Shown here: in pieces, positions 21,952 to 34,400 of the stretch
Position numbering within the stretch: the stretch's first letter is position 1
Layout: every line of letters starts with the position of its first letter
DNA from: Tetrapyrgos nigripes
Lineage: Eukaryota > Basidiomycota > Agaricomycetes > Agaricales > Campanellaceae
NCBI GenBank assembly: GCA_013368315.1
Contig: JAACJM010000046.1
Span: forward strand, 248,001 to 312,000
Length of the DNA: 64,000 nucleotides
Reading direction: 5' to 3'
Notes under the pieces: generated by a model
Seen by the model: the letters and a program-made list of their open reading frames with translations, nothing else
The model's database searches: none
What the model was told of the DNA's origin: nothing
Program-made: the position numbers and the translations under genes

Positions 21952-22642
21952 GACACTCAAGATCCCAACCCTGTTCACGAACACACTCGCGTTCCACCTC
22001 GCCCACAAATATGCCGTTATGAATAAATTATGATTCAAGGACGATTTTCGGGACTTTAAAGGATATGGGAAAGGGTTGCATCATAGCATTGGCAATGATA
22101 GAAGTAGAGGAGGCTCATATCGTCACGGTGAAGGTGGAGAAGGTAGAAGCTCAAGTGTCCTAAGTATAACATTGTCCGTCAAATGTCCGTAGACATCTAC
22201 TAATTTACTGTACATACAACATATATATTTCTTTTCTTCGTAAACACGCGGACGCAGACGCGCTCGTACGTATAAGGAGCGGACCGCGGAATGACGTCAA
22301 CGTCGGGGAGTCGGACATGGAACTGATTGACCAATGAGATCGTCTGGAATTGTCACGTCTATCACATTGCGAACATCCACCAGGACCTCTCCTGCCCCTT
22401 TCCAAATTCCGCTTCAACGAGAACCCTATCGGTGGGCAGATGTGGAAAATGCATGCCGCCTGTGTAATACCGGAACAACAATGGGTCCAGGTACATAGAT
22501 AAAGGCCTGGGTACGCCTTATCTACCTAAGCTTTGCTGACTTTCTGGTGAGTAGTGTCGCAGACTGTGACTCGGACTCATGAAACTGATACTTTTTCTTT
22601 CCTTTTTTGACCAGCTGTAACCAAACTCGAAGCAAGTGAACG
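21952..22642. repeat. F-box gene 5' flank, copy 2
   Basis: About 22035..22600 matches about 6085..6430. A 77-bp piece (about 22286..22366, around GACGTCAACGTCGGGGAGTCGGA) is present a third time at 46786..46862. No gene is visible. Confidence 0.6.
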
Positions 22643-23017
22643 ATGGGCGTTAGACCGTTTGACGGTATGCGCATCTCTCTATCTGCGTTCTATGACACTG
22701 ACCCGGCTACTCAGATTCCTAGTCTCTTATCCATTCTCCCTGCAATCCATTCTCCCTGCAATCCAGTCTCAGCTAACGCAACTCCTCCAAACACCTCTCC
22801 ATCTTCCAACTCATCATCATTACCAACAAACCAGTCCCACCCAACCTCCAGACCAACTCAACGGTTTCCCCGAACCATTCCGATTCGGCCAACCCCAACT
22901 CCGCCTCATACTCGTCTGTCAACGATGGAAACTATCGTAGAGGGCTCGCCTGGGTTATGGGGGGATGTGGTTATTTATACTACTACCATGGGTGCTGGTG
23001 CCGGTGCTGGTTGCTAA
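22643..23017 (+). pseudogene. 5' fragment of the F-box-like gene, copy 2
   Basis: A 124-codon frame has a Ser/Pro/Thr-rich leader (LSILPAIHS...ISANATPP-like, shared with 6475..6600) and then TIVEGSPGLWGDVVIYTTTM, the same signature as at 6668. It stops soon afterwards. The leucine-rich part is absent, so this is a truncated copy. Confidence 0.6.
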
Positions 23018-24891
23018 CCCGGTCCTCGTCTGTATGGGTTCTGTCTGGGCGGAGGTAACTTTCGTTACCCGCTTCAACGTCGTCGGTGGACACTGGTAGC
23101 ACTCTGCCAATGTCGCTGTTGTTATCAACTTATCACGGTCATGGACCGTGATTCTTCTGCTTCTCCTTTCATGGGCATACCTGCATACGGATGACACCCA
23201 CAAGTCACCCATTTCGCGTCACTGTTCGTCCTCTGCTTACCGTTACGCGTATTCAATCTCAAAGTATCTGAATCCAAGCAGACTCGGACACGACCATTGT
23301 CAACCCCTCCAAAAGTGCTTTTTGAAGGTTTGGAGGCTAGGAGTGAGTCTAAGACGGGTAGAGGAGTATATGAAGAGCTAAAGCTCTCGAGGTGAGTCAT
23401 TCTTTCGTACTTTCGCTTCTTCTGCCATTCAGCTTTGCTTGTCGTGTTTTTTCGTTGTCGCATTATGCTCATGCTAACGAAGACGACTTACAGATCTGTA
23501 CCCCGGTGATCATTTCCTTTCACCCCTATTGCCGTGCAGACACAGAAGTCTTGAAGGACTGTCAATTATGGTTTAGACGGTCGGAGCCCACCACCAGAGT
23601 CCTTGTTTTCGTCGACGTCGACCACTGCCATCCCTATCTTACCTATCTCTGGTTCTCTCAAGTTTGTTGGCGGTGGCTATGTCTATGCTCATCTAGGCGG
23701 CGGCGGCGGCGGCAGTAGTCGGGTTCCTAAATATTCTGTCGCTTTCTCCCTAAACTGATCCTCACTTTCCCCACACCCACTTGGCGCTCGCAGGCCAGTC
23801 GGGTCGGTCGGGAAATTACAATAAAGACCGAACCTGTAGTCACTGTTGCTCTGCCTAGTAGCAATCAATAATTACCCTGGTCCCCCCATATCATTAGGCT
23901 GGCCTGTCGTTGCTTGTTCAGAGGTATGCACATTGACTGACCTAGCCTGCACAGCCCAGTCCGTCCACCTTAGGCTGTAGAACGAATACATTCTGACTAG
24001 CATGAACGAGCGCAACATCCTGGGGAGTACCTGTACTAATGTACCAGGGTTCTGGTATACTGGGATGGTCCTGTGCAGTACACGCCATCATGGCATGTCC
24101 TTTGACGAACATCATCACAACACAATGCTCAAGAACAATCCCCTCCCGTCTTCTGACCCCACCACATGCAACTTAGGATCTTGATTCATGTTCCATTCGC
24201 TTGGTTCTGAACTTAAGTCGCTGTCGCGCTCGGATTTTGCCTCGTCACAGCCTCAAGCAAGGCCTCTGAGAGTGTGCTATCAACTATTTTACCACCAAAC
24301 GGCAGTCGGTACGTTATTATCGTTTTGACTAGTGTCTAAGTAAGGCGTTCATATGATGCCACCAGAGGATGCAAAAGACAGTCATGTTCCAAGCGTGTCA
24401 TGACTCAACTGTTTTTCTGTTGTGCAGTGTCACATTGTGTAGATTCTACCCTCAATGGAGCAAGTTCGGAACCATCTGTCCCAGCAAAGACCTCCAAAGG
24501 CACGGTGTGGTTAACAGTCTGAACAGAAGGGCTCACGTTTTTCACCCTGGCATCATTTTCAAATTGGGACGGAGCGCTCATGCATTGCCTTCATTAATGT
24601 TACCTTCTATTGTTTTCACACTTCTTTTTTCCCTTTTGTAGTTAGGTTCATCGAGATCGACATACCTTAGTCTATTCATATGACACAAATATCATTTCGT
24701 AAACGTTGTAAACCTGCTGTCAGTCTCAAGCTCAGAAATTCCTCCTGTCAATGTGACCACGAAGGGACCAGGTCGTTTTCACGTTGCAAAATTAAACAAC
24801 CACCATAGTATGAAACATTACACGAGCTACATATATCTATCCTTGATGTCTCTCCAACCCAAACTCCAAGTTGACGGTCAACTCAGAAACA
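23018..24891. other. No gene firmly supported; possible isolated exons
   Basis: At about 23290..23390 a frame reads FEGLEARSESKTGRGVYEEL and runs into a good donor (GAG|GTGAGT), with a possible acceptor TTACAG at about 23491, so part of an unknown gene may be here. A (CGG)6-like run lies at 23696..23714. From 23720 to 24890 I recognise nothing; the open frames are short and lack context. Confidence 0.35.
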
Positions 24892-26205
24892 ATGATTGGC
24901 AGCCAAGACAACAGAGAATCAATAGTTCGCGTGTTTCAAGTTATCTTTCGATACCTGGAGGCTTGGTTCCCGACAGGGCCATCGTGAGTGTTGATTTCCT
25001 GGTAGTGTTCTGGTTCAGGCTGGTGTTTATATATACTGACTTGCATCACTGCCAGAGCCAGCAAGTCTCTGACCGACGTCACTCCCTTGGCTGGAGCAAA
25101 GCGATTAATAGCTTCTGACTGGCTCGCCATCGTTGAAATGATCCTTTATTATAACGAAGTGGCGGCCCACTTTTGCGATGATCTGACCGACCTGGACAAC
25201 TTTATTCGGATTTCCAAGCCTCCCACCAAAGAGATTGTTGCATTTCTCGTCAGGGTAGACAACAAATCTCGCAAAGCCGGGATTGCAGCTCGAAAGGTTT
25301 TACAGGCGCTTGATCGTATGGAGAGACAGATTATAAAGGTGCTTGTACGAAAGCTTTTGGCAGCCTGACTCGACACTGATCACTTTGACTATACTTTCGG
25401 GATGACGAAGATGCAATCGGGATTGGAGCAGCAGGCCAGCAACATGAAGTCTCCGACACTGTTCACCGCGCCTAGGCTCAACGCATTGACATCTCCCTCG
25501 TCAGTGATACATCGGCCGTCCGCAGAATCTCACTCACGAGTAAGTTCGATATTACTATTCTGGTCAACAAGACTGCTGAGTTTGTTTCTAGATGCGTCCT
25601 CGAGAAGGCTCCACGTTCTCAGACGGCGATATTTTGCAGACCCTCTCTACCCGAATCAAGATCTTGATTCCACATCTTCAGTTCAGCTGGTCTCAAGTTC
25701 GAGGTTACCTATCTCAGATCAAAGGATTTCTTCGGAAAGACGACCTCTCTTCTATCCCCCCTCTGATACAAAAAATTCTCGATATGGTGCGCTCGCAAGT
25801 TTCTTTCAGCACACTTGCTTTTGAGGTGAAGTACTTTGTCACTCTGCCTCCCGACCGAGCGCTGCTAATTATACCTACCAGATAAGAAAGCTCCAAGTGT
25901 TTTATCCCGTAGTCTCACAAAAACCAACTGAGCTTCTTTGGGTGCATAAACATCTAGTCGCTTGCGCACATCAAATTTCAAAAATCTGGCGTAGCAACGA
26001 ACCCTACTACCACCCCGCCGTCATCGATACACTTAAAGCGGCCTTCTGGACTGACTCGCAAAATCATACATGCCTCGGAAAGAAATACATCAACTACTTC
26101 GGCTCCACCATTGAAGACGATGATGCAAAGGAGGTGCCCATGGCTATGCTTGGCCTGGTTGGTGTTATGGTATGTCTTGATGTAGTCATCATGATCACTA
26201 CCTGA
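24892..26205 (+). CDS. All-helical protein, tandem paralogue 1
   Basis: Five exons fit in phase: 24892..24983, 25056..25338, 25411..25539, 25592..25825, 25882..26205 (353 aa; introns 52-72 nt). Exon 2 is 283 nt with the same phases as exon 2 of the gene at 28074, and the two align: FCDDLTDL...PPTKEIVAFL...KSRKAGIAARK here, FCSDAKAL...SPEELMEFV...KAREAQRSAG there. The last exon starts IRKLQVFYP against IRKLQRWYP. Predicted content is amphipathic helix throughout. Unlike its neighbour it has no long hydrophobic segment: exon 3 is short, polar and Ser/Pro-rich, so it has diverged or lost a part. There is no signal peptide. I do not recognise the family. The 3' end is uncertain, since a GTATGT donor at 26168 could lead to a further exon, but an inverted-repeat element begins 29 bp after the stop. 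Confidence 0.55.
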
Positions 26206-26233
26206 CATCTCGCACCTTTCATCGTGGTTAATA

Positions 26234-26697
26234 GACAGTTTGCGCTTTTCGGTCACGTGCGAATTCCGCGTTGCGCGTTTCGGCTGTGACCGAAAATTAC
26301 GTTGCGCTGTCGCGTCGAGTCTTTCCTTCGGCCATCACTTGTAATCGCTATATCTCCCCAAACACGCACACAGAAAGCAAGGGATCTACAGGCTGACCAA
26401 GCTACTAAACGAGAAGGCTCTGAAGAGTTGTCTAGCCCCAAACCTGAACCATCTGACCACGAACAAGAAAACAACTCCGCTCAAACTCTGCTTACCACAA
26501 TGAGGACATGGAAGAGGACGTGGATGTGAATGATTCGGGTGATGATTTCATGTGTGATAGGATGTCTGAGAATGTTTAAGATGCTAAATGGTAGTGGTAG
26601 CACGGTCTACACGAGGTTGACATGCGCAATGCATTTTTCGGTCACAGCCGAAACGCGCAACGCGGAATTCGCACGTGACCGAAAAGCGCAAACTGTC
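26234..26697. mobile_element. 464-bp inverted-repeat element (mariner-type MITE) with TA duplication
   Basis: The ends are near-perfect inverted repeats of about 73 bp (26234..26306 and 26625..26697), starting GACAGTTTGCGCTTTTCGG. The outer 62 bases match perfectly. TA flanks both sides (26232..26233, 26698..26699), as for Tc1/mariner targets. Within each end, TTTTCGGTCAC and GTGACCGAAAA form a second, internal palindrome, so each arm can itself fold. There is no transposase; the 75-codon frame inside (26302..26529) is not recognisable. Confidence 0.85.
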
Positions 26698-28073
26698 TAA
26701 TGTTTAATTCAGCTAGCGCGCCGCCTTCGGGGACGCCATTCCCGATACGCGGGCTTCTCAAGTCTCACATCACACATTGTACATGCCGGTCAGAAACTCC
26801 CTCAGTCGCGACCCAGGACTACAGTTACTCCGGGTTGTATATCACCAGTTAAGAGAACCGTCTGTTTGGAGATGTAAGGTCCGAATTGCAGGTTAACTCC
26901 AATGACGACGTTGTGACTGTCAACCGGACACAAAGACAGTGTAGAGATGAGTACGGGAGAGATAACGCTGGTTGGAAGGCTGGGATCATGCAGAAACGCT
27001 CTGACCGTTGATGAGGATCATGGTAGAGAAGTTAAGACAGTCAGAGGGAACAGAGTAAGGATGAAACAGCGGAAGAGATGCAGTGCAAATAGGCAGGCAA
27101 AGTGCAAAAAAATGTGACTGCACATGACCTTTCGTATGATTGGGGGGGGTCCCTACAGACCCTCTACTTAAAAGTATCGGGAATAGTCTAATTGCGAGTA
27201 CTTCATAGAGTCTCGGGTTCTCACTTCCCTCACTGCCTATCCTTTCCTATCCCCCATCTTGGTTCATATATCTCATTGAGATCGGACCCTCCTTACTAGC
27301 AGTTTGTGATCCGATCACAATTCGATGAAATTGCTAGTCTCCAAACATCCTCCCAAACATCCACCTCAAACATTCCTCTTACATCTTTCCCATCTTTTTC
27401 ATATTGCCATCACCCACCTTATATACTTTCCATTCTTGTTTAGTGTCTGATTTTCTCTGACTCACGTTAGAAGACGCAGCAATTAGCTGTTAAAGGAGCG
27501 AGATGTCAGGTAATCATGCTTACTACATTACCCCTATTCCTATTATTTCCAATCTCGCAAACCTTGGTTATTCAGTGTTCTCCCTAAGGCTTAAATCTAT
27601 TGAGAAATCAAGGCCTAACCATTTTTCTCACCCTTACAAGGCCTTAATTAAAGCTGAGAGTACACTTGTCATGTGAGGACTAGTGAAAGTACGAAGAGGG
27701 GGAGATGATACCCTTAGATGCAACTGAATATGTCTCTCAAGATACGTAGTATGGAACGGTCGCTATCTTGAACTACGTAGCGCTCAGACTTTGCCTTGTC
27801 GTCACTGGTATTCCTGGTCATGCGACCTTGAACTGCAAGGGTTTCCTCAGGCGTATGTAGGCCATCCTTTTTTCACAAATCAAACTTTGCTGATTAAGTT
27901 TCATTCCGCACTACTCCACTCCGGAGTTTGCTATTGGAGTGGAGGCTTTGAGCTGAAGCAAGCTACCCCTCGTGAATGGATCGTGTACCACACGTTCCCT
28001 TTGCATATATCAGACCTGCATGGAAAAAAGACAGTCGCCTGAGTCGCTCCTTCGTTTTTCGTCCGGTTTTCAG
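26698..28073. other. Intergenic region, nothing recognised
   Basis: I see no domain and no convincing spliced frame. A G9 run lies at about 27141..27149. The 83-codon frame at 27791..28042 overlaps the 5' flank of the next gene and is probably spurious. Confidence 0.45.
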
Positions 28074-29347
28074 ATGTCGGAAGACCATCATTCTTCGATT
28101 CTTAAACTCGCCGATTCTGCGCGGGAGACGTTCCGACAGTTGGAACCCTTTTGCAATGCCCAACCGTCGACCAAGTAGTAGTGGCTCTCTTCTTGATATC
28201 TATAGCTTTATAATTTGCGCTGAAATTTCAATTTGTTTTGCAGGTGCAACGAGTCACAACATCAAATAATCGTCTCCATCATCACCCCCATCAGAAAGCA
28301 GGCCATTGCATACTGCACGGCAATCAATCTCAGCCTCGACTTTAGTCAGCGCGGAAGTTCCTTCTGCTCTGATGCCAAAGCTCTTCAAGACATGCGGAGG
28401 AGAAATGTTTCCCCTGAGGAATTGATGGAGTTTGTTGAAAGGATGAGACAGAAAGCCCGTGAAGCGCAGAGGTCGGCAGGACTAGTCACAGATGCCTTCA
28501 TACATGTCAAAAAAGTTGTAATTAAGGTCAGTTGTCGTCTTACAGTCTCGCTTTGTGGTACCACGACTAAATTATGTTGATCAAAGTTGGGGGAAAAGGA
28601 GCTACCTCGTCAGATCGCAAGAGTGGAGAGCAAACTTCAGCATGTAAGAGAATCAAAGAACGGACATGAGAGGTTGGGGCAGATGGCCAAGAAGTTCATA
28701 GGACACCTTTCAAGTTCCCTCGATATCGGGATTATCTCCGCCGCCGCACAGATTGGCCCATTGTTACTACCAACCCTCCCAATAATTATCCTCCCCATCG
28801 CGGTCGCTGCGTCATTGTTGATTGCGGAATGTACAGCCTTTGCGGTTCAGCAGTGGTCTGTCTACAGAGCTGAAGGTATGTACATTATCGAAATGATCTT
28901 GGACATCGCTGCAGTTAACGCCATCCATTACTAAACAGTACGAGAAAGGCAAGAGAAAACACTTGAAGAAGTCAGGATACAGCTGAAAGACATCGGAGAG
29001 ATGTTGAAGGCTTTCCAAGAAAGCGTTGTTAACTTCATAGGGTGGTGGAAGGACAAAGTCGAGAAATTGACCTGGGTCAAAGCAGTAATCTCGGAGCAAG
29101 ACGGCGCTAATGATGTCGAGTTGACGAGTACCCTCGAAAGCTGGAGTGAGATTGGCCGCTCCTACTGCGAATACGATTACCAGGTGCGCGCAGACGTTCT
29201 GGTCTCTATCAGCTACTGTTGAGTTACTGAATGCTTTCCTTGAAGATTCGAAAGCTTCAACGTTGGTATCCGGCAGCCTGTTTAGACGCTCTACACCACC
29301 GCTTTGTTCTGAGGTCAAAAAAACATGCCCGGGTTTGTGACGCGTGA
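28074..29347 (+). CDS. Helical protein with central hydrophobic segment, tandem paralogue 2
   Basis: Five exons close in phase: 28074..28174, 28244..28526, 28587..28875, 28939..29183, 29246..29347 (339 aa; introns 60-69 nt). An in-frame ATG 54 nt upstream (28020) is an alternative start. The protein is helical: residues about 40-170 are long amphipathic helices, 175-213 a continuous hydrophobic stretch with a Pro-rich middle (PLLLPTLPIIILP), then charged helices with a Trp pair (GWWKDKVEKL, Trp260-Trp261). There is no signal peptide. A long-helix bundle with a single internal hydrophobic hairpin resembles the general plan of ClyA/Hbl-type alpha-helical membrane-inserting proteins, but I see no diagnostic motif and that is only a structural analogy. 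A role in membrane remodelling or a plain tail-anchored protein is equally open. It is the paralogue of the gene at 24892..26205, same strand, 1.9 kb downstream. Confidence 0.65.
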
Positions 29348-29715
29348 TTCTAGCCCGAATCAGTTGGCAACATATTGGGGATGTTTCTGGGACATGCAAT
29401 TCCCAATCAGGGGACCGTGATCGGAGCCACTATCCCGGCCAGATCCCCTTGTCAATGGTCCTAAGTATATTTTTCTGCACATCGCTGTAACGTGTAATCA
29501 TTCGCTCTGAACCATCCGAGGAGCTTACCAGGACATCCTAAGTACGGATTGGTAACCTATATCTTTATGCTCGTTTCATCTGCCACTTGGACCGGTGTGC
29601 ATTATATCGATGACAGCAAATAACATTATGCAGTTGTAATAGTGTACTCAAAAGAATGTAACGACGACAAGATAAACAGGATTATTGAGATGGAGGGAGT
29701 AAGCTAAAGTTAATA
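29348..29715. other. Intergenic, nothing recognised
   Basis: No gene is visible. I searched this stretch for an inverted partner of 36664..37080, as ends of a possible element around the next three genes, and found none. Confidence 0.4.
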
Positions 29716-31168
29716 TCAGTCCTGAATAATGTCAACAGCAATGTCTTCGAGGCCATCCAAGCTCTCCATAGGACCAGTGAAATCTGACTGATACTTGGTC
29801 CTGTCGTCCTGAAGGATGCGAGCAAAAACACTACACAAAATATATTATCAGACCAGGAAAAGAAATGAGGCAGAGTGACGCACCCAGAAATTTGCACTTT
29901 ATTGTTCTTGTGGCTTTCACGTATAAATTCAAGCCCCTTGTCGACGGCATCCCAATAACCAGCCCCAACCTTGCCATCACTGGTCTGCTGAGCTTCTGAA
30001 ACAAAGATATTACGCTGCGGAAAAGGCTGTGAAATGTACACAACCTTTGACAGAAGGTAATACACGTACAAGAAAAGCAATTCTCGCTACCAGCGGAAGA
30101 GAGACCTTGACCTCAGCAGCGCGGCCATTCACCTCATTCGTGATAGCAGTGGTGAGCTCAACGATGGGAACGAAAGGTCCGATGAAGAGCTTGATGTCGG
30201 AGTTAAAATCCCCAAGAGAACGAGCGATCTACGTGAATATGGTTGTGAGTGGATGCAAAGACTTGATAAATGTCGACATACCTGTAATTTGATGTCGGCA
30301 CGGTGGTGTGTACACAAGTTACCTGCTTTGGCCTTGAGGGCCTTGAGGGTTGGTTTGTGGTCACGAAGGGCTGGCGTAAGAATATCTGGATAGCATCTGA
30401 TGCCAGCCTGAAGAGTGTCAAACTTGAGTGACACGCACGGCGGTAAACAAGCAAAAAAATACTGACCATAATTCGCTCTGTTGGACGACTTTTGTAGGCT
30501 CCAGCCGTTGGGTCAAGTATAACCATCACCGCCAACTCGTCAATCTTGCTCTAAGAAATATCTGTAATTTGTAGGAAGACTGCGAAAAATATCAAACATA
30601 CCTCAAGATTTGCTGCAAAGGCAATGGGTGCACTGGCTGGCTGCAAAAGCTCAATGGAGCCCTTGACAAAAAGAAGCTGAGCCACCATGTAGATGAACTG
30701 CCTGTTGGGGTCAACAATCTAGAAACACAAGCAGTCAAAAGGTTAATTGGTAAGGTACAATAAAATATGACTCACCTGTGTAGCCCGAAGCAATTCTTCC
30801 TGTTGACTCTTCTGCAAGTGCAAACTGCGACCCAAATTATCTGCATACTGTGCTAAATCATGTGCGGGAGCCGGCGGAGCCACGGACACTGTTGGGGTGT
30901 CCGCTCTGGGTGGGAACGGCGGCATGCGAAGATTGAGAGTCATGGGACCGACCAGTGTCTGATACGGAATACAGTCCGTTGCGGACTGAGCAGTTGGAGA
31001 AGTTTGGGAAGCCAGGTGTTCGTTGCCATTGTCAGCACTGGAGCCAGCCTCTTCAGCTGACATGGCAGAGGTGTTGAGCTCGGGGGTTCCTGTGGGACTG
31101 CCAAAATGGTCAGAAGCTGTACTGCTGTCAGGACCAGCATGCAGGAACTGGTTCAAGGACATTGACAT
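29716..31168 (-). CDS. Unknown 383-aa protein of the three-gene unit
   Basis: Seven exons fit exactly in phase: complement(29716..29830, 29884..30026, 30070..30228, 30282..30422, 30467..30550, 30602..30718, 30776..31168), introns 43-57 nt. Residues 1 to about 110 are Ser/Thr/Pro-rich and disordered in appearance. The remainder is helical, with blocks QQEELLRATQ, LLFVKGSIELLQPAS, ESKIDELAVMVILDP, GAYKSRP and an acidic C-terminus. I recognise no domain and no signal peptide. It is divergent from the transposase-like gene at 31417, only 248 bp apart, so the two probably share a promoter region. Unlike its two neighbours it has no in-frame stop. It may be a transposon accessory protein, inferred from context only. 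Confidence 0.7.
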
Positions 31169-31416
31169 GATGACAAGAGTTAGATGAGCGGAAATGTAGA
31201 TAAAATGGAAGAAAAAAAAACAACGGTGGGGTGGATGGGCGAAAGAAAGAGGAAAAAATATGGAAATAAGCTGACTTCAAATTTTAGCCTGGGCAGGCTG
31301 GGCACCGCGCGGTCCAATTTGCGAAATGATGCGAGTGTGACCCCTCTGAGCCAACCCTGACTTGCAATGCCCCCTGAACGACATCTCCCAACGCATAAAC
31401 AGACTGGTGAGGTGTA

Positions 31417-34400
31417 ATGTCAGTCTTCGTAAATTTGGAGTCTTATTTCCTCAAAGAGAGTTATTTTGACGACGTACCTGGAGATAATCGACGAATACGC
31501 TGTCGCCTCTGCACCAATGCATCTGCAACAAAAGAAGTCAGCTTTCTGAAGGGTTCCAAATCAAAGCATTTGGCTACACGTATGCACCGAGATGCTTTGG
31601 CTGCACTTGGACTTGTTGCTTCTGAAGGTAATCATGGATCCACTCACCAGGAACCTCCTCAACCAAATCATCAATCATTCGCCCAAATGCCTTTGGTCTC
31701 GCATCTGCAACAGTTTCTCCATGTCACCGAGCCAGAGGTTGAAAATCTGCCAACATATCCAGATCCTTTTACGAATGTTGAAGTTGATGTTGACTCAAAC
31801 CTGTACACTGACGGGTTTGGAACAGTAATCCACTTCTCTGCAGGACAAGAAGAGGTCTTAAATGCTAAGCAAAAGGAACGAATTCTCGAAGAAAGAATGG
31901 ACAACCTTTCATATCTTACCGAGCACTCACGCTTTGGTCATTTTGAAGATGACAGTGCATCTGAACCAGATGACGCTGCTGAAGGATCTATGGACACAAT
32001 TACAGCACAGCTGGCAGCGGCAGTCAGTACTTTAGGTATGTATCATTTGATGACCCAGCATGTAATGAGCTGATCAGAGAACAGATGAAAATGATGATGA
32101 CGGAGAAGAAGAAACAAGTTACGATCATGGCAGTTCTGATTCTGGTCATTGGTTCCCGCACTCGTCAAAAACGGTACAGTGACCCATACTTGATCATTCC
32201 TTTTCAAACACTGAGTTTAACTGTGAAGATGTTCATGCTTGATTTACTTGACAACCTTCCCCGTTTGCGCCTGTCTGATGATCATCTGAAAGCCATCATT
32301 TGGGTGATGTGAGAATGTGGCACACCACAGGTTCCTACGTTCAGTGCTCTTCGTAAAACTCAAGCTGCTCTCGCTAGGGACATGGGATTGAAGTCAGAGC
32401 ACCATGTATCTGCCCTGGGCAATCATTTCTTCATGAACCATCCAAGTATGCTCTTTGCTATGGTGAGTTTTACATGCTTAGTTTACTAACAACTTGAGTA
32501 TGCCTGATGCTTTTTCTTGACTCGGATGAAGGACTGGTCTAACCCAATTGTTCGCAAGCACATGCATATGTATCCTGAGGCATCAACAACAATTTCTGAG
32601 ACTTGGCATGCAAATAAATGGCTCAACGAAGTTGATTTAGACGAGCTCACGCCAATGTGGGCAGATTGGAGCTCTGTTGAGAGGCGGCATCAGCATTTTT
32701 ATGTCAGAGAACTTGCTCTCACTGGCAAAGGCTCTTTCGTTGTCATTTTGCGATGGATTTCTGTTGACGGAAAGGTGCATGCCGATGTGATCCCTATAGC
32801 TGCGTCCGATACCCCAGAATCTTTGCTATTGACAATCACCAATTCAAAGACACGGATTCCAGCTGAATTCTTACACGATAATATCCAGAGCATTCTCGCT
32901 GCCTATGGAAGCCGGATCATCTTTGCGGGTGCGCTGAAATATTTCTACACAATCCATAACTCAATTTTCCACTTGCAGACAACATCCCGATTGAATACAG
33001 ATCACCAAGTCCTCTCCGAGCTATCTCCAATGGCATGCCAATGTTTAGACAACGTGTCATTCCCTGGAGTGATGATGTTTCGGGTAATGTCAGCAAGCAG
33101 TACAACGCACACACAAATGTCTATGTCACCAATGCCCATCTTCCCCATCGCATGTTAGCCCAAGAATTCTTCATTCGCTACTGTTCGACATCTCAAGTAG
33201 CCACCTCCTCGGAGCAGTTTGTAGCGCTCTGTGAAGATTTGTGAGTTGTTTTCAATTTTTCAGATACAGTTAAGTATAACTATTTGCACTCACTCCTTTC
33301 AGCAAGGACAATAAATGGACAACCACATATGATTGCGAGCTGGACACCGAAATCCTTATTCAGCTTGTCCCGCATTTCCTCCCAGCTGATAATCCACAAC
33401 AGTCCGAAACATCATCCCACATTGGTGTAAACGGAAACAAAAATTGCCGCCGAGATTTGATTGGTGGTTCCGAAGAGTCCAAAGAAACCGAAGCTGGTTA
33501 CGAGGCTCTTTTTCATCCTGGAGTCAGTCGGACTCTGGAGAACACTATTCGGACACTATCCACGCAACTAAGATTGGCTTGCAGAGGCGACAAGGGTGCA
33601 GTGGAAGATCTTGCACGGGACACTGGTGTAAAAGACAAGATCTCGCAGTTCTGGATTGATCAACTGTTGGCGAAGGCCTCGACGCTCAAGAAGGAACGAC
33701 TCCTTGACCGCCAGACTCGTGATCCAAGGCTCAATGATAAAAAATTGGTCAATGAAATGCGTAAAGCAGTGGTGGATGAGATCACCAATGCAATGCAGGA
33801 AGAGCTCTGGGAATGGCTCCTCACTCAACCAAGTAGATCATATAATAATCTTGACGAGAATGACGGTAAGCAAAATTTATGAACATACATTCATTCAGAA
33901 TTGATGTACCGTATTCACTGCAGAACGGCAAAAGCAACTACAGGCTGGGGAACATTACAATATTCTCCTGGCAACTCGAGGTCAGTACAAGGCAATTCGC
34001 AAACTTTTACTCACTGAAATTCTCCGAACAAGGTGTTGATCCTCACCAAGATACCCCAGGCGAACTTCTGCATTCGTGGCTGTTGGGGCCAGACAAGTAT
34101 GTGTGGTACACAACCACCAAGGACTGGAAGCACGAAAATGAGTCTATATTCGCAGTGAGACTCCAATCAGCATCCCTTTCCGGATTAACGATTGCGCCAC
34201 CAAGAGCAGAATACATGATGAAGTATAAGAACTCCTTGATCGGCAAACATTTCAAAACTCTACAACAGCTCGCAGTATTTGCTCTACACGATCTGTGTAA
34301 CCCAATGCTCTTTAATCTGTGGAAAGCAACTGGAGAGTTAGGTGCATATCTCTGGATGCCAGAAATACGCGATATGGAAACCTATCTGGTGCGTAATAGT

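Noticed and set aside
28812..29399. 195-codon minus-strand open frame
   Set aside because: It is antisense to exons 3-5 of the helical gene at 28074, whose exon phases all close; this is a shadow.
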